64,000 nt of DNA from Paraphoma chrysanthemicola. Lineage: Eukaryota; Ascomycota; Dothideomycetes; Pleosporales; Phaeosphaeriaceae. The position numbers and the translations under genes are program-made. Each line of letters begins with the position of its first letter. Position 1 is the stretch's first letter. The notes under the pieces are model-generated. The model had not been told where the DNA came from, ran no database searches, and was given only the letters and a program-made list of their open reading frames with translations. The stretch lies in the NCBI GenBank assembly GCA_020744225.1, contig JAGMWG010000020.1, forward strand, positions 1,035,433 to 1,099,432, read 5' to 3'. Shown piece by piece: positions 23,825 through 35,121 of this stretch.

Positions 23825-25824
23825 ATGTGGCTCGACCAACTACAACGAACACTGACTAACCTCCTCTCTTCCATCGCTAGCTTATTCACAAAAGCCGCGT
23901 GTGTCATGCGCATCGACGACCTTAGGTTCGGTTTTGGACCTCGCGCGCCTCTTCTCGACGAAGAAGCTATCAGGATGCCACTGATGTCGCCTCAGGAAAC
24001 GCGACATGCTTCCGACGTTCACGCTGATCGCGACTCCGCGGTGGCTGACAATGCGTCGCGCGCTCGCCACAATGACAAGCAAGAGACCATCGGTATGCAG
24101 AACTCAAGTCTTAGTCAGGATCCACCACAGAACCATGATTCGCGCCTTGCTGCGAGCGCCGTGCAGGTGCCTGACGATACATCGGACTACAGTGCAACAC
24201 GCCTACCTAAGAAACCTCGAGTTCCGATATCGTCTCATCATGAGCCCGAAGGCGGCGCATCGTCAGCTGGATCCGACAGGCGCTACAGTCGTGTCTTCCT
24301 TCTCGACATGCCTCAATTCAACGATGGCACCGACGGCTCGCCGGACAACCGGCGCGAGTTGAATCATGATTGCTCTGCAGAGGAGGACCCTATCGACAAT
24401 ACTCCACTAGGAGGAGGAAACCATGGTTCCCATGTGGACGGACAGCAGCCGGACTATGGCGAGCAATTTCTCAACCTGCAGTCTTGTCAGAAAGCTGACA
24501 TCGCCGTAATTCTGAGACCTATTCTCCCCGCACTATTCACGCTGAGGGCCACCACCGCGCATAGCATGCCGCCGTACAATCCGCATGTGCGCACTAAGAG
24601 TCACTCGCAGGTCTTGAAGAATCGACTGCCAGATATTGCGCATCATATCACAAGTTATCTTGAGCAAGGAGTACCGGAAAATATGCGTGGAGTGGTGGAG
24701 CTGCGGATCTAGTAAGTGTCTTTACCATGATGATCCTGCAACCCAGGAATTAAGCTAATGTCCATCCTCGCAGCCGTTACATCGCTGATCACTATTGGCC
24801 TCTGCCCGTGACATCAAGCGCTCACCTCGATATCCTCCGCACTGTTCGAAACATGAATTTTCATCGAACCGCATACACCCAAATCGCAGAGGCACGAGAG
24901 GCCCATGAGCAATGGGCCGATGAGTTTCGGGCATCACAACGGCAAGGCTTTGGCGACGCCGCAGCTCGTTGCTTTGCTGCTCGAAACGAGACTACTGCAG
25001 GGGTGGGTGAGACAAACGGAACGAATCTATCGAGCGAATTGATTTGGGACCAAGAGGAGGTGCTCCAGGGCGATTCTCATCACTCGGAAACATCAAGGCC
25101 ACATCCGTGGGATGATACAACAGATCCTTTGATCGCCGTCGCAAAGTCCCTTATGCACGACGAAGAGTCTCCGATGCCCAAGATCAATAAGGCTCCTGAC
25201 GTTAAGCGCACAATAGACCCACGGCTCTTGCACAAAGTTGAGTATGACATAGAAGAGGGCGAAATCGAAGAACTTGGCCCCTACGGGTACGATCCTTTTT
25301 CCATTACATCTACACACAATCAAATCGACGGCGATACGACACTACTGCCACCGGCAATCGACAACAACTCGCATTATATGAATGCCTGGGATGATCCAGA
25401 GATGTATATCTCCCGCGATTCGCCTCCGCCCCTAGTACCTTCAAATAACGACACCAATCTCAACGACGACTACAAGATAGCCATACGCATGGCACAAGAT
25501 ATATGGGACGACGACGACAACACCAGTACGTTGCGTGGCGGTGAATCAAGGACACCAGTCGATGATGCCATCTTGACGCCAGAGCAACAAATGAAACTGG
25601 ATGAGGAGTATGCTGAGCGCTTGCAGAATGAAGAATACGGTGCAAGAACGATACATGCTGGTGACGCCACTGCGGCGTGGGAGAACAGTAAGATTGTAGT
25701 CGGGCGGCGTTTGGGTGCGGTCTCGCAACGTCTTGGTGCGATGGCCAACGGAGCGGGAAATGGGGGAGCAAATCTTGATCAGGATGTTTTGTTCCCTGGT
25801 GAAGAGATGGACAAGGATCGATAG
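23825..25824 (+). CDS. large acidic protein of unknown function (645 aa, 2 exons)
   Basis: Exons 23825-24711 and 24774-25824 join across a 62-nt intron with GTAAGT donor, GCTAATG branch and GCAG acceptor, giving LRIYRYIADHYWPLP. No domain is recognised. The first half is polar and probably disordered. The middle, around the intron (ILRPILPALFTLR, VLKNRLPDIAHHITSYLEQ, then the DILRTVRNMNF segment), looks helical and folded. The C-terminal half is strongly acidic, with short motifs such as DDYKIAIRMAQDIWDDDD and LDEEYAERLQNEEY; the latter resembles the DEExAxxLQxEE helices found near ubiquitin-binding (CUE/UIM-like) regions. A link to ubiquitin is only a suggestion. Length and clean splicing argue for a real gene. 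Confidence 0.7.
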
Positions 25825-26444
25825 AACGGAACTCAGACAAGGAGTTGGAAAAAGCCGAGATTGCCGTCATGCCAGGGTCGGTGTAGGGTTATGAATCAGA
25901 GGTCTGCTATACTTGCTAGGAAATGGTTGGTCAGCGAGCGTGCTTGCGCGATGGCTGGAGCTCAGAGGTTGGAATCTGAAATTCAGGCTTGGGATAGATC
26001 AATATTAAGGACATGCTGAGGACCTGAAGATAAGCCGGTGCCCGATTTGTTTACCTCCGGATAGTCGAGCAGGTCGACCAGGCATTAATCACCTCAAAGT
26101 GGTTTTGATTGATGTGCTGAAATTGATATGGGAGAGGCTCAATCGAGCCTACAGTGTTAAAGTGTTCAAAGTTTCTCTGGCGTGAAGGTCGCGGATAGTG
26201 GAAGTGAGTTCGCTGGTGCTCCTTCCATAAAATCCTCTACAGGAAGGGCCTTCGCCAGTTCCTTCCTTGCTAGAACGTTGAGTGGCACAGCCGTTTGCTA
26301 TCCCACGTGGCTGGTGGGTCCGAAATCCGCGCTATAATACCGCGTCGACGAGCTTGATGCCAAGACGCCCACAACTTTCGCACGCTCCTTGAGCCCACCT
26401 CACCTTTCTGATCACCATACACCTCTCCAAACTCGATATACAGT
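25825..26444. other. intergenic region, no gene seen
   Basis: 620 bp between two plus-strand genes. No supported ORF. Confidence 0.5.
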
Positions 26445-27634
26445 ATGGTGTCACTCGTTGACATCCTGAGTGCGGGTCTGGCGCCCATCCAGAACGTCCT
26501 TCTGTCGCACCTGCTTCCCAGAGAGGTCATCACCCCCACCCTCACCTGATCAGCTCTTGGTCGTCTTTGGCAGATTTTTGTCGCCACCCAATACAACATT
26601 AACCGTCTACTCCGACCATATTTCAGCAGTCCGCGCCAGTTTCGGTCAGTGCAGAGCAAGTGCAATGCCATCATCGTGGGCTCTTTTGCGCGATCCTTCT
26701 TCACTACTGTTTCACCAGAAGATTCAGATCTCAACATTCATATGCAAGCTACACAAGTCGACACACTGCGGGAATATCTGCTCTCGCAAGGCTACACAAA
26801 AGAGAGCTCGTATTGCCCCGACCTTGAGCGCTACTCCCGGCCGCACGCAGGGGACACGTTGTGATGTCTATCATACAGGAGGACCAAGATCTCATCAATG
26901 AAGCCTTCCATGGCCAAGATACCACCGCAGGTGTTAGCTGCATCACATGGAACAAGGCATATTCCCTCTATCCACATGAGTTGCTTATCCAACGAGAGTA
27001 CTACACGATGCAGAAATACTCAGAACGTCTGGCCAGATCTCAGAAGGCCCTCGCAAAAGAAGGTTTACTAATGAGACGCTATCCTTCACTCACTAGCCCT
27101 GAAATGTGCTATGTTACAGCGAGACCCCGACGAATTGGCGACGAGCACACGCTGGTGATTGACTTGGATACTGCAGGGATTGAATCCTCAGGGCAACCAG
27201 ATGGCATCTTGGAAGTGTCGACATTCCGGCTGAGATGGATCAGAGACGAAGACGACGATGATGACTGGTACCCGCCCCAGTATCGTGGTCACTGTACGTT
27301 GCACTGCCATCCTATCCGGTACCCAGTCCTGGAATACACATATGGAGTCTTGTCAGCTGGCGAACGAGGCTTCTAACGCTACCACATGCAATGTGGAGAT
27401 CTGTGCGCACGCCTGAAGGAGCTCACTCTGATTGAGCTGTTGAAGATGAAAAGCACAGAGCGACCTCCTGGATACGGCGCGTTACTGCCATCCATGTATA
27501 ACGAAGTTCATATCTCTGAGCTCAAAGGCACCTTCACGCCGCCCGAGACGTGGAAATTCTACGACGAAGATGTCATTAATGCCAATCTTCCAAGATGCTA
27601 CGCGAGGAAAAGTTTCGACATGATGGTCCGATGA
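26445..27634 (+). pseudogene. decayed F-box/nucleotidyltransferase-like family member, copy 1
   Basis: Reads from ATG 26445 through an F-box-like start (NVLLSHLLPREVI), hits an in-frame TGA at 26547, then continues in the same frame with the family core SSPRQFRSVQS, IIVGSFARSFF and PEDSDLNIHM, a pattern like the GS...DxD of a Pol-beta-type nucleotidyltransferase fold. A stop at 26862-26864 ends this frame; the rest continues in another frame from about 26861 (CITWNKAYSLYPHELLIQRE, then RRIGDEHTLVIDLDTAGI), stops at 27374-27376, and the C-terminal piece with WKFYDEDV runs to 27634. Compared with the copies at 32610 and 40464, order and spacing agree. Stops and shifts suggest a pseudogene, though an unrecognised intron could explain one of them. 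Function unknown. Confidence 0.65.
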
Positions 27635-27749
27635 AGATAGCAACAAGAAGGCAGTGTGCACATATCGTCTCAGATGATGTGTTATTATGTTGATTGCTAT
27701 TCAGTTTACATGCAAAGTTCTGTACATTATACCTACGGCTTACTGCCCA

Positions 27750-28792
27750 CTAATTACTCAACACGCTATCATATCTCTTCCTCTCCCGTCGCGGCATCGG
27801 GACGCCTATCCTTCCCGACTGCACCTCAAGCATCAACATCGTGATGTCCAGCGACGTTGGATAATTCACCTGCAAACACTGATCTTCCGCCGTGTTCTCT
27901 TTAATGACTAGCCTGTCTATATGTGCCCAAATATCCTCTTCAATCGCAGCATTGATCTGCACAGCTTGATGTCGCGCCGCATTGCGCAATATGATACGTT
28001 CGGTCTTGGCGGGAATGTGGCGTACTGGACCTTCAGTGTCGTCGACGAGAGTTTCGTCTTCGCTATCTTCGTCGTTATCGTTGGCCTCGCGACTGAGTGC
28101 TTTTAGGTCGGCTTTAGTGAGCGGCACCAAACCATCATCTACTCTGGTCAGTCATGATGTATAAAGGATAAAGCTTGCGTGACTCACTCGACGGTCGCCG
28201 ACCCTTCAACAACCGTGCGATCCGCAGGCCCTCGCAATCGTTGATATGTTCCCTCAGAGACTGATCAATCCGCTGAATCACCTCCGCATTTGCCACCAAT
28301 CCCTGCTCGATGTTGCGCATGACCCCCACACTCGAGACTTGAATGCGCAACAGCAACATCGCCTTCACGTGTACCAGCTCATCCATAATCGCAGCCAGTT
28401 TCTTCTCGTCCGCTGAGCCGTGCACCAGCTGGCGCGCAAGTTGCGCGGCTTTATTTCGTTGCTTCGGATCCAGGCTCTCGAGCATCTTCGCTAGCTTGCC
28501 CTGAACGTCTTGAAGGCGGACCAATTCCTCGGCGACGCTGGGAGTGTGCAATTCTTCTTCATCGTCAATGATGCCAATGAGTGTTTTGACGCCTTTCAGT
28601 TCGTTCTCATGGCGCGCGAGGACGTCAACGAGGGCTTTTTGGCGCTGATGCGCAGATCGCAGACGGGCTATGATGCGGAATGCTTGCTCTACGAGTTGTG
28701 TAGTGGCTTGCACGGCAGATACAAAGACTAGGACTTCGGCCTATCAGAACGAATTAGCTTGGCCTTCAGCGTGACGAATTATATCTTACCAT
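27750..28792 (-). CDS. fungal HeLo-like/SesA-like N-terminal domain protein (314 aa, 3 exons)
   Basis: Coding exons 28790-28792 (ATG only), 28188-28740 and 27750-28138. The start codon is followed at once by a 49-nt intron (GTAAGA donor, TGATAG acceptor), giving MAEVLVFVSAVQATTQ, the usual beginning of the helical N-terminal domains of fungal STAND/NLR-like proteins. Residues 1-190 are almost all amphipathic helix. Intron 2 (GTGAGT donor at 28187) joins RRPS to NDGLVPLTKADL. After an acidic linker comes a second conserved block, RNAARHQAVQINAAIEEDIW, repeated in the next gene (29244-30068). No NTPase domain is present, so this is a short stand-alone form. The N-terminal domain call rests on pattern and is moderate; such domains often mediate self-association or cell-death signalling. 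Confidence 0.65.
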
Positions 28793-29243
28793 AATTTCTA
28801 GCGCGGATTTCGCAAGTGTGTAAGTTCGGCGGTAGACGTCGGAAAGTGCTGGCGGTTGAGCCCAAATGGGCGCGTGGACGCCCTTATCTCTCGCGCGATG
28901 GAGAAGCGCCTCTTTGGGGCGCAGTTTGTCAATTACGAATTGATCGTGGTTGCAGATGGTCCGGTGACGAGTTCGCAGCTTGCATGCATTGCAGCAGTTC
29001 TTGCAGGAACTTGCAGCTGCAGAATATGCATGCAGCAAATCATGTTCCTGTAGAAAAGTCGCAACCAATGGTGACGGGGGAAATCCTGGTCAACAACGCC
29101 CAGGGCTGAATATGTCTGGACATGGCCCCCAGAATATAAAGGTAAGCATCTGGGGTTGGAGGTGAACGTTCCCGTGTTGCGCCAGCCTCCGCGTCCACGT
29201 CAGCGCACCAGTCTTGGTTTGATCGGTTTTTGCTTCTGCCGTC
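28793..29243. other. intergenic region, no gene seen
   Basis: 451 bp between two minus-strand genes of related content. It probably holds the promoter of the 27750-28792 gene. No supported ORF. Confidence 0.45.
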
Positions 29244-30068
29244 TCAGTGTCCGGAGTCGCTGGACTGTGCGCTGGCGCCGCAACCAAACAACAAGTCATA
29301 TGGACTGTTCTTGACAATGTAAAAGCGATATATGGTCTGGTTGGCGCCTGTTTCCGAGCGGCAGGCGATGTCGATCCAGTTCGTATTTGGTGGTGCGCTA
29401 TCCTGATCGCGGACAACATGGGTTGTATTGTTACTTTCCAGCTTCAGACCGAGGCGCTTCACAATTCTGCGCGCGATGAAATTGATGGAACAGCTCGGCT
29501 GGAAGGTAGCGCGAACGACTTGACGTCTGTTGCTAATCTTGGAGTAAAGAACCACGTTCTTCGCATACGAGTCTTGGTAGTATAAGTCACTACTCTGTTC
29601 ACTATGAGCTCCTGAATGTCCCATTGCTGTTGCGCATGACCTACCGTAGACTCAATGACGATATCGAGAGCACTATTTGTAGGGCATGAAGCTTCTACTG
29701 GTCTCGGTTGGCTCATTGCGGTCAACGATCCTGTGGATTGTTCTGAACAGCGGGCAGCCCCTTCTTCCCTTGCGGAGGACTTGGTAATTGCGCGACCTTG
29801 ATAGTGAATGACAAGAGTTTCGCTGGGTGAGTGTCAGCATTCTGCGTCCTCTGAGATCAATTCAAGCCATGGCTCACAAGTTCAAATTGTAGATCTTGCG
29901 CGCCACCGCGCCATTAATCTGAACAGCATTGTCGCGCGCTATGTTCCTGCTAACGGTTGTCGTATTTGCGATGAGACGACTCTTTTTCTCTGCCGTAGAA
30001 AATGATGAGCTCCTTGAAGATGTCGTCGAAGAAGTCCCGGACATCGAGAGGGCGCGATTAGCCATCAT
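29244..30068 (-). CDS. retropepsin-like-domain fungal protein (239 aa, 3 exons)
   Basis: Exons 29878-30068, 29645-29822 and 29244-29594; introns of 55 and 50 nt with GTGAGC and GTAGGT donors, the first with a GCTGACA branch. The N-terminal exon carries RNIARDNAVQINGAVARKIY, matching the second conserved block of the 27750-28792 gene. The last exon looks like a retropepsin-type fold: ATFQPSCSINFIARRIVKRLGL followed by FYIVKNSPYDLLFG. Where active retropepsins have D-S/T-G, the sequence reads PSCS, so the catalytic Asp seems absent and the domain is likely non-enzymatic. It is missing the helical N-terminal domain. It may be a shortened duplicate or a real compact gene. No signal peptide or membrane segment. 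Confidence 0.55.
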
Positions 30069-30606
30069 TGGCTAAGTGAGATCGCAATGTTCGGGGAGGT
30101 GGAGTTTGATAAATGGTAGGCTTTGGCATAGCCTTCGAAGTGTGGGTAGAAAGTCCACCGCAGGCTGACGATGCTTCGACGGGCTACAGGGTTGGCGACG
30201 CCAACCCTTCGAAGAGATTGGTCGGTTGCAGTTTGGATGGCGCATGATCCTGTAACCGAAGAGCGCGTTACCGTACAAAACCGGTCAGCTTAGCCTGGCA
30301 AGGCGTCTCAATAAGCGAGATGGTGCCTCGTGTGGTTTTTGGATCGGCGAGATGGTGCCTTGATTGTTGCTTCCTGAGTTGCGTCGCAACCTTTACGCTT
30401 ACACCACACTTCCTTACACCGGTCTAAGCCACATTGCACCACGGCTGCACTGCGCGCATCATCAATCTCATACCAGGCAATTTGCGCAGCCATCATGCGC
30501 AGTATTGCGGAAGCCTGCGTCGGGTAGTGTTGTGTTTCGCGGTCGGCGAAGCCTTCGGTGTGACGCCCATGCGCCCCACAATTCGGATCGGCTTACACTT
30601 TACACC
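30069..30606. other. divergent intergenic region, no gene seen
   Basis: 538 bp between the retropepsin-like gene (minus) and the next gene (plus). The ORF of the latter is open upstream to 30364, but the ATG at 30607 is a better start. Nothing else is supported. Confidence 0.45.
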
Positions 30607-32069
30607 ATGGAGACGTACGGGACTCATGCTCTGGTCAGAGAGTTCATCACCTGTTGTCCGGATAAAATTGAGGATGTCCTTGTCAAATGCTGCGAAGACA
30701 AAAAGTGGCAAACCGAAATCACAACATGCCTTCTTCGAGCGAGGGTGGGTCAACATGCATCTGCGCCTGCGAGCCCTCCCGGCGGCTTTAGTATAACTCT
30801 GGGGAATACCGCTCCAATATCTTCTGTCGACTCAGTCCACTCTATGTCGCCGCCTCCACGCCAAAGAATGACCCGGCAAGCGTCATCTAGCACGAGACAC
30901 TATCCTACCCCTCTTAGTCCCCCGAGCACTGCATCATCAACGACATCGCGCTCTGTCAAGAACGAAGCAGCCACAGGAGAATACATTTTCCTCATTGCGT
31001 TGAACGAGAATGAGATCCAGGAGCAGCCTGTTAGGATGAAAACCGCGCAGATAAGGGACAGCGTGATTCGGGAAGAAGTTGTTCATGAGCGCGACCTCGC
31101 CTCCCATCTGACTCAAATCGACCAGCATCAAGTGGCTGTGCCTTCGATCACGACTCCAGGGTCTTATCTAACTGCGTCGGTGTACGAGTGCATCACTCTG
31201 ACATGGCGCCGGCACAATTCGAATAAAACACACAATACCACATTTTACGTGTTGCCTAGGAGTGACATGAGTGCTGATATACTTCTTGGTTTTCAAGACT
31301 CTGGAGAGTACGGTGCAGGTATGTTCTTGGTCGCTCGTACTCAGTGTACTGCATTTCGGGACTGATCTGCTGCGCGCCCTGCTTAGGTTATCAGCCTCCC
31401 TTCACTGCCTCTTCGCACCGACAACAAGAGCAAATGATTCGAGACTACCAAAGGACCCTTCGTCCAACCGCGCCTACTCCACCTGCGCCATCCTTTCATC
31501 CATCGTCGTTGACGCACGATAGATCCATCAGCGCTACACCCATTCGTCACCATCATCGGCAGACTCAGCAGATGGGAAATCACGCGACAGAGGAACATAT
31601 CCAGAATTTGACGAGAGAGCTTTCGCAATCTCTTCAGTTCTCCCCAGCAACTACAGTACTCGGATCACGACCATCCGGCTTGCATCATCCGCAACCAGTA
31701 CCCATCCCCGCAGGACACACGGCTACACCTCACGACACCGGACAGAAGCCAACTAGCAATAGGCTTCGACTTAATCTCGTATGGGATCTCACTACTGTCA
31801 ACGTGTGGCTCGATACAGCCGCCCCCGGTGAAGCATTTTATGACACTTTCCAGCAACATTTTGGGAAACGAAAAGTCATACCTGATCGAACAATGTTGAG
31901 AATAGACCTGAAATGTGACAAGCAATGTCCAGATGATCAGGCATACGCACTTTCGCTCGATGAAGATGAACTTGACGCAGATTGGGAGACAACTGTGTCC
32001 TGGTTGGAAGAAAATAAAAGGGACAAGTCGCCGCACATATATGGTCAAGTTGAGATTGAAGGGGAATGA
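30607..32069 (+). CDS. fungal protein with retropepsin-like and acidic C-terminal region (464 aa, 2 exons)
   Basis: Exons 30607-31318 and 31387-32069, joined across a 68-nt intron (GTATGT donor, CTTAG acceptor) to give GEYGAGYQPPFTASS. An N-terminal helical segment (METYGTHALVREFI) is followed by a Ser/Pro-rich linker. Residues about 125-235 resemble the retropepsin-like region of the neighbouring gene, ending in ITLTWRRHNSNKTHNTTFYV and ADILLGFQDSGEY, but no D-S/T-G is visible. A second low-complexity linker leads to an acidic C-terminal module with WLDTAAPGEAFYDTFQQHF, the IPDRTMLRI segment and YALSLDEDELDADWE. No function is known to me. It may represent the C-terminal part of the same ancestral architecture whose N-terminal parts lie in the two genes before it. 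Confidence 0.6.
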
Positions 32070-32609
32070 AGCCCGGAACACAATGTTTTCCCTAATTCAA
32101 CCCCTTTCTGGAGAGAACTTACCTATCCGGGGAACGAATCAGTCGGCTCCCGTGACGGAACACAACCACTTCCAGCATATTAATACCATGGAACCTACTG
32201 AACGATGGCCACCCCTCCGACTATACAGCAGGTGCCATGAAGCGTACCACCGCTTGAGCCTATGCAACATAGCTAGCTTCCACAGTCACTGCATCTGGGC
32301 ATACTTGTAATGATTCGCTGTGCTTCGCTGGCATGCACACACTTTATGCTCAGCGAGGCAGCTACGCTTCAGCATTTGCAGTCTGGTGCGCTGTTAAGCT
32401 CTTGCTCTGTTCATGTAGGGAGATCGGCCCCAAGCAGCAGTAGCAGCCACGAACCACCCTCTAGTATCGACAGTAATGGCTCTCGGCATTGAAATCCTTG
32501 TGCAATCTCAAGCTGCAGAATCCGACACACTAATCCACGTCGGCCTTTTCGCACCGCGGAACATCCATTATTCATCATCCTTACGCGTTCATTATCGGTG
32601 CTCGCCACA
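32070..32609. other. intergenic region, no gene seen
   Basis: 540 bp between the previous gene and pseudogene copy 2. No supported ORF. Confidence 0.45.
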
Positions 32610-33853
32610 ATGATTCCTTTACAGTATATCACATCGCCATACTGCCAGCCTGCAATGACAGCTGTATTGTCTCACCTTGGATTCGAGGACATTATGCACC
32701 TGTCGCGTACCTGTCGAGCTTTTCAAGGACTAGCGAAAGAGTTGCAGGTTGGAAACTACAACCTTGATCTTGAACTGAGGGGATGGTTCGCAGATCCTAG
32801 AGACTTTCGATCGCTGCAAGCGCAATACGGAGCGGTCATCGTCGAGTATTTTGCACGAAACTTCTTTACGCGCACCACGGCTGAAATAGACTGCCTTGAC
32901 ATATACATTCCTCGCAAGCATCGCAAAGTGTTTCGCGCATATTGAAGAAGGAGGGCTACGAAGCCCACTACGGCGAGGACGAACGGGACTGGTTCCAGAA
33001 GATCGATGTGGAAGGGAATGCATGGACCGTCATCCTTGACCTTGACACAAAGTCGGTGGTGGAAAACCTGTTCAACTGGGCCATGACAACGGCGTGCATG
33101 TATCTCATTACGTGGAATAAGGCTTACGCTATCTTTCCATATACGACATTCATACGCAGGGAATGTTACATGGTCAAAGAGCTGTCGGACTCCGTCGGAG
33201 ACTACGTCACCGAGATTGAAAAAGAGGGGATTCAAGTCAGAAGCATCAGTTGGAAGCAGAAGGGTCTATCCGGCAATTGCGACACGCTCACGAGACGACG
33301 ACGCATCGGAGACAAATACAGTTGGATAATCCATCTGGACACGACTGGCATCGTCCCATCAACCGTGCCAGACGAAGTCATAGAGTATGCCGCGTTCAAT
33401 CTTGCGGCCGTGGACAGCGAATTCATACTAGACGGAGGGCCAGCCATGCGCTACGAAAACCGCTTCGATGTCTGGAAGCATGGCGCCATGGAATAGGAGC
33501 ACATCACGCTAGAACGTTGCAAGGACGGATCAAAGCACAAGGCAGCAGGTTGCACTCGATCATACTGTCGCGGCGTTATGCAGTTGTCTCGACGACTTGA
33601 CGAAGAGTGTCTAAGGACTGCAGTGATTTGGACGTTTCCAAACCAGACGAAAGCATCGCGCGATTTTCGAAAGGGCAGAATCAGCTCAGACGAACTGACA
33701 CGCAGACTCTCGAGGCAAGGGCTCTTGGTGTACCACGATGAGAAGATGATGTATTGTCTGGTCGAGTTATTTGACGAGCAGTGCGAGGCCGATGCGAGCG
33801 CTGTGAGCCAGCGGGGTATGGGAGGGTCTCGCAAGAGGAAGTGGGAAGGGTAA
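32610..33853 (+). pseudogene. decayed F-box/nucleotidyltransferase-like family member, copy 2
   Basis: ATG 32610 opens an F-box-like segment (VLSHLGFEDIMHLSRTCRAF) followed by the family core FADPRDFRSLQAQYGAVI, EYFARNFF and IDCLDIYIPRKH. The frame stops at 32943-32945, exactly where loss of one T in a TATTGAAG context would shift a LKKEGYE helix; the protein then continues in the next frame from 32946 with KKEGYEAHYGEDERDW, YLITWNKAYAIFPYTTFI and RRRIGDKYSWIIHLDTTGI. That frame has an in-frame TAG at 33494-33496 and stays open afterwards to 33853. One frameshift plus one nonsense codon point to a pseudogene, the best preserved of the three copies. Biological role unknown. Confidence 0.65.
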
Positions 33854-34149
33854 GGCAAGATGTGAACTTGCAGGGAACATTACAATGTTGTTGGGATGTG
33901 GTACCTGAAATTGATAGCATTGAAAGCAGAACCAAGAGTCTAAAGATATGTTTTCCAGTTATGGGAGAGGAACGTGGGCAGTAACGTTTAGGTAAGCGAG
34001 ATGTGGCATGCCGTCATTCCAATCGACACGCGTGTCTTCCCCAAGGCAACATGCCGTGCAATGCGCTTCGGTGACCGGTGCCCGGCATCGCATAGCATCA
34101 ATTGTTGATATGCCTTGAAGATAGACGCGTCCACTTTATAGCAACAGCC

Positions 34150-35121
34150 ATGGACCCTCTTCTCGCTACAGCCGACGCTGCTGCAGGCACGCCGTCGACC
34201 CCTCTAAGCACCCCGCCGCACGCCACGCCCGGCCGCCTGTGGGCCATCAGCGACATACACCTCTCCTTCAAAGCCAACCGCGAAGCCCTCGAGAAGCTGC
34301 TGCCTCATCCCAACGATGACCTCATACTGTGCGGCGACGTGGGCGAGAGCGCGGAGCATTGCCACATAGCGTTTGCGAAGGCGAAGGAGTGCTTTCGGCG
34401 CGTGTGGTGGGTTCCGGGCAATCATGAGCTGTACACGATGCCGTCGCAGAAGGAGCACGGTGCGAGGGGCGAGGCCAAATATATGGAGTTAGTAGACATT
34501 GCGCGCCAATATGGTATTCTGACGCCCGAGGACGAGTATGCGCTGTGGGAGGACGAGGGTGGGCCGGTGCTCATCGCGCCCATCTTCACCCTCTACGACT
34601 ACAGCTTCCGGCCCGATGATGTGAAGCTGGAGAACGCGCTCGAGTGGGCGCGCGAGAAGGACATCGAGGCGACGGACGAGCACCTGCTGCATCCCGACCC
34701 ATATGCCTCGCGCATCGAGTGGTGTCACGCGCTTGTCGAGAAGACCGAGGCGAAGCTCGCAGCCGCTGTCGCAGCACATCCAGACACTCGGCTTGTCATC
34801 GTTGGACACTGGCCGCTGCGCGAGGACCTCGTCAGGCTGTTCAGAGTGCCGCGCTTCTGTCTGTGGTGTGGCACCAAAAAGACCGAGGACTGGCACAACA
34901 AGTACAACGCAAAGGTCGTCATCAGCGGCCACCTGCACATCAGGCGGACCGACTGGATCGACAACACGCGCTTTGAGGAAGTCAGTTTGGGCTACCCAAG
35001 GCAGTGGCAGGAGTGCCAGGACCGCGGTATGGACATTAACGATTTGCTGCGCGAGATTCTCCCGGGCCCCGAGACGCCGCCGTCAGCGCAGAGAGCGACC
35101 GTTTGGAGGCAGTTCGGATGA
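34150..35121 (+). CDS. metallophosphoesterase (323 aa)
   Basis: Intronless calcineurin-like phosphoesterase. The metal motifs are complete and in order: SDIHLS (Asp35, His37), CGDVGE (Asp63), VPGNHEL (Asn91, His92), VGHWP, and SGHLHIRR near the C-terminus. The length suits a single-domain enzyme of this fold. The Met at 34150 follows a poor upstream extension in the same frame (open from 34102) and immediately precedes the compact domain, so I prefer it. The coding region is visibly GC-richer than its neighbours and has no intron, unlike most genes here, which would fit acquisition by transfer or simply strong codon bias. Likely substrate: a phosphomonoester or cyclic nucleotide; not determinable. 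Cytosolic by default. Confidence 0.85.
   Translation: MDPLLATADAAAGTPSTPLSTPPHATPGRLWAISDIHLSFKANREALEKLLPHPNDDLILCGDVGESAEHCHIAFAKAKECFRRVWWVPGNHELYTMPSQKEHGARGEAKYMELVDIARQYGILTPEDEYALWEDEGGPVLIAPIFTLYDYSFRPDDVKLENALEWAREKDIEATDEHLLHPDPYASRIEWCHALVEKTEAKLAAAVAAHPDTRLVIVGHWPLREDLVRLFRVPRFCLWCGTKKTEDWHNKYNAKVVISGHLHIRRTDWIDNTRFEEVSLGYPRQWQECQDRGMDINDLLREILPGPETPPSAQRATVWRQFG

Noticed and set aside
34102..34149. Upstream extension of the metallophosphoesterase
   Set aside because: Sixteen residues that add nothing to the fold; ATG 34150 is closer to the domain.
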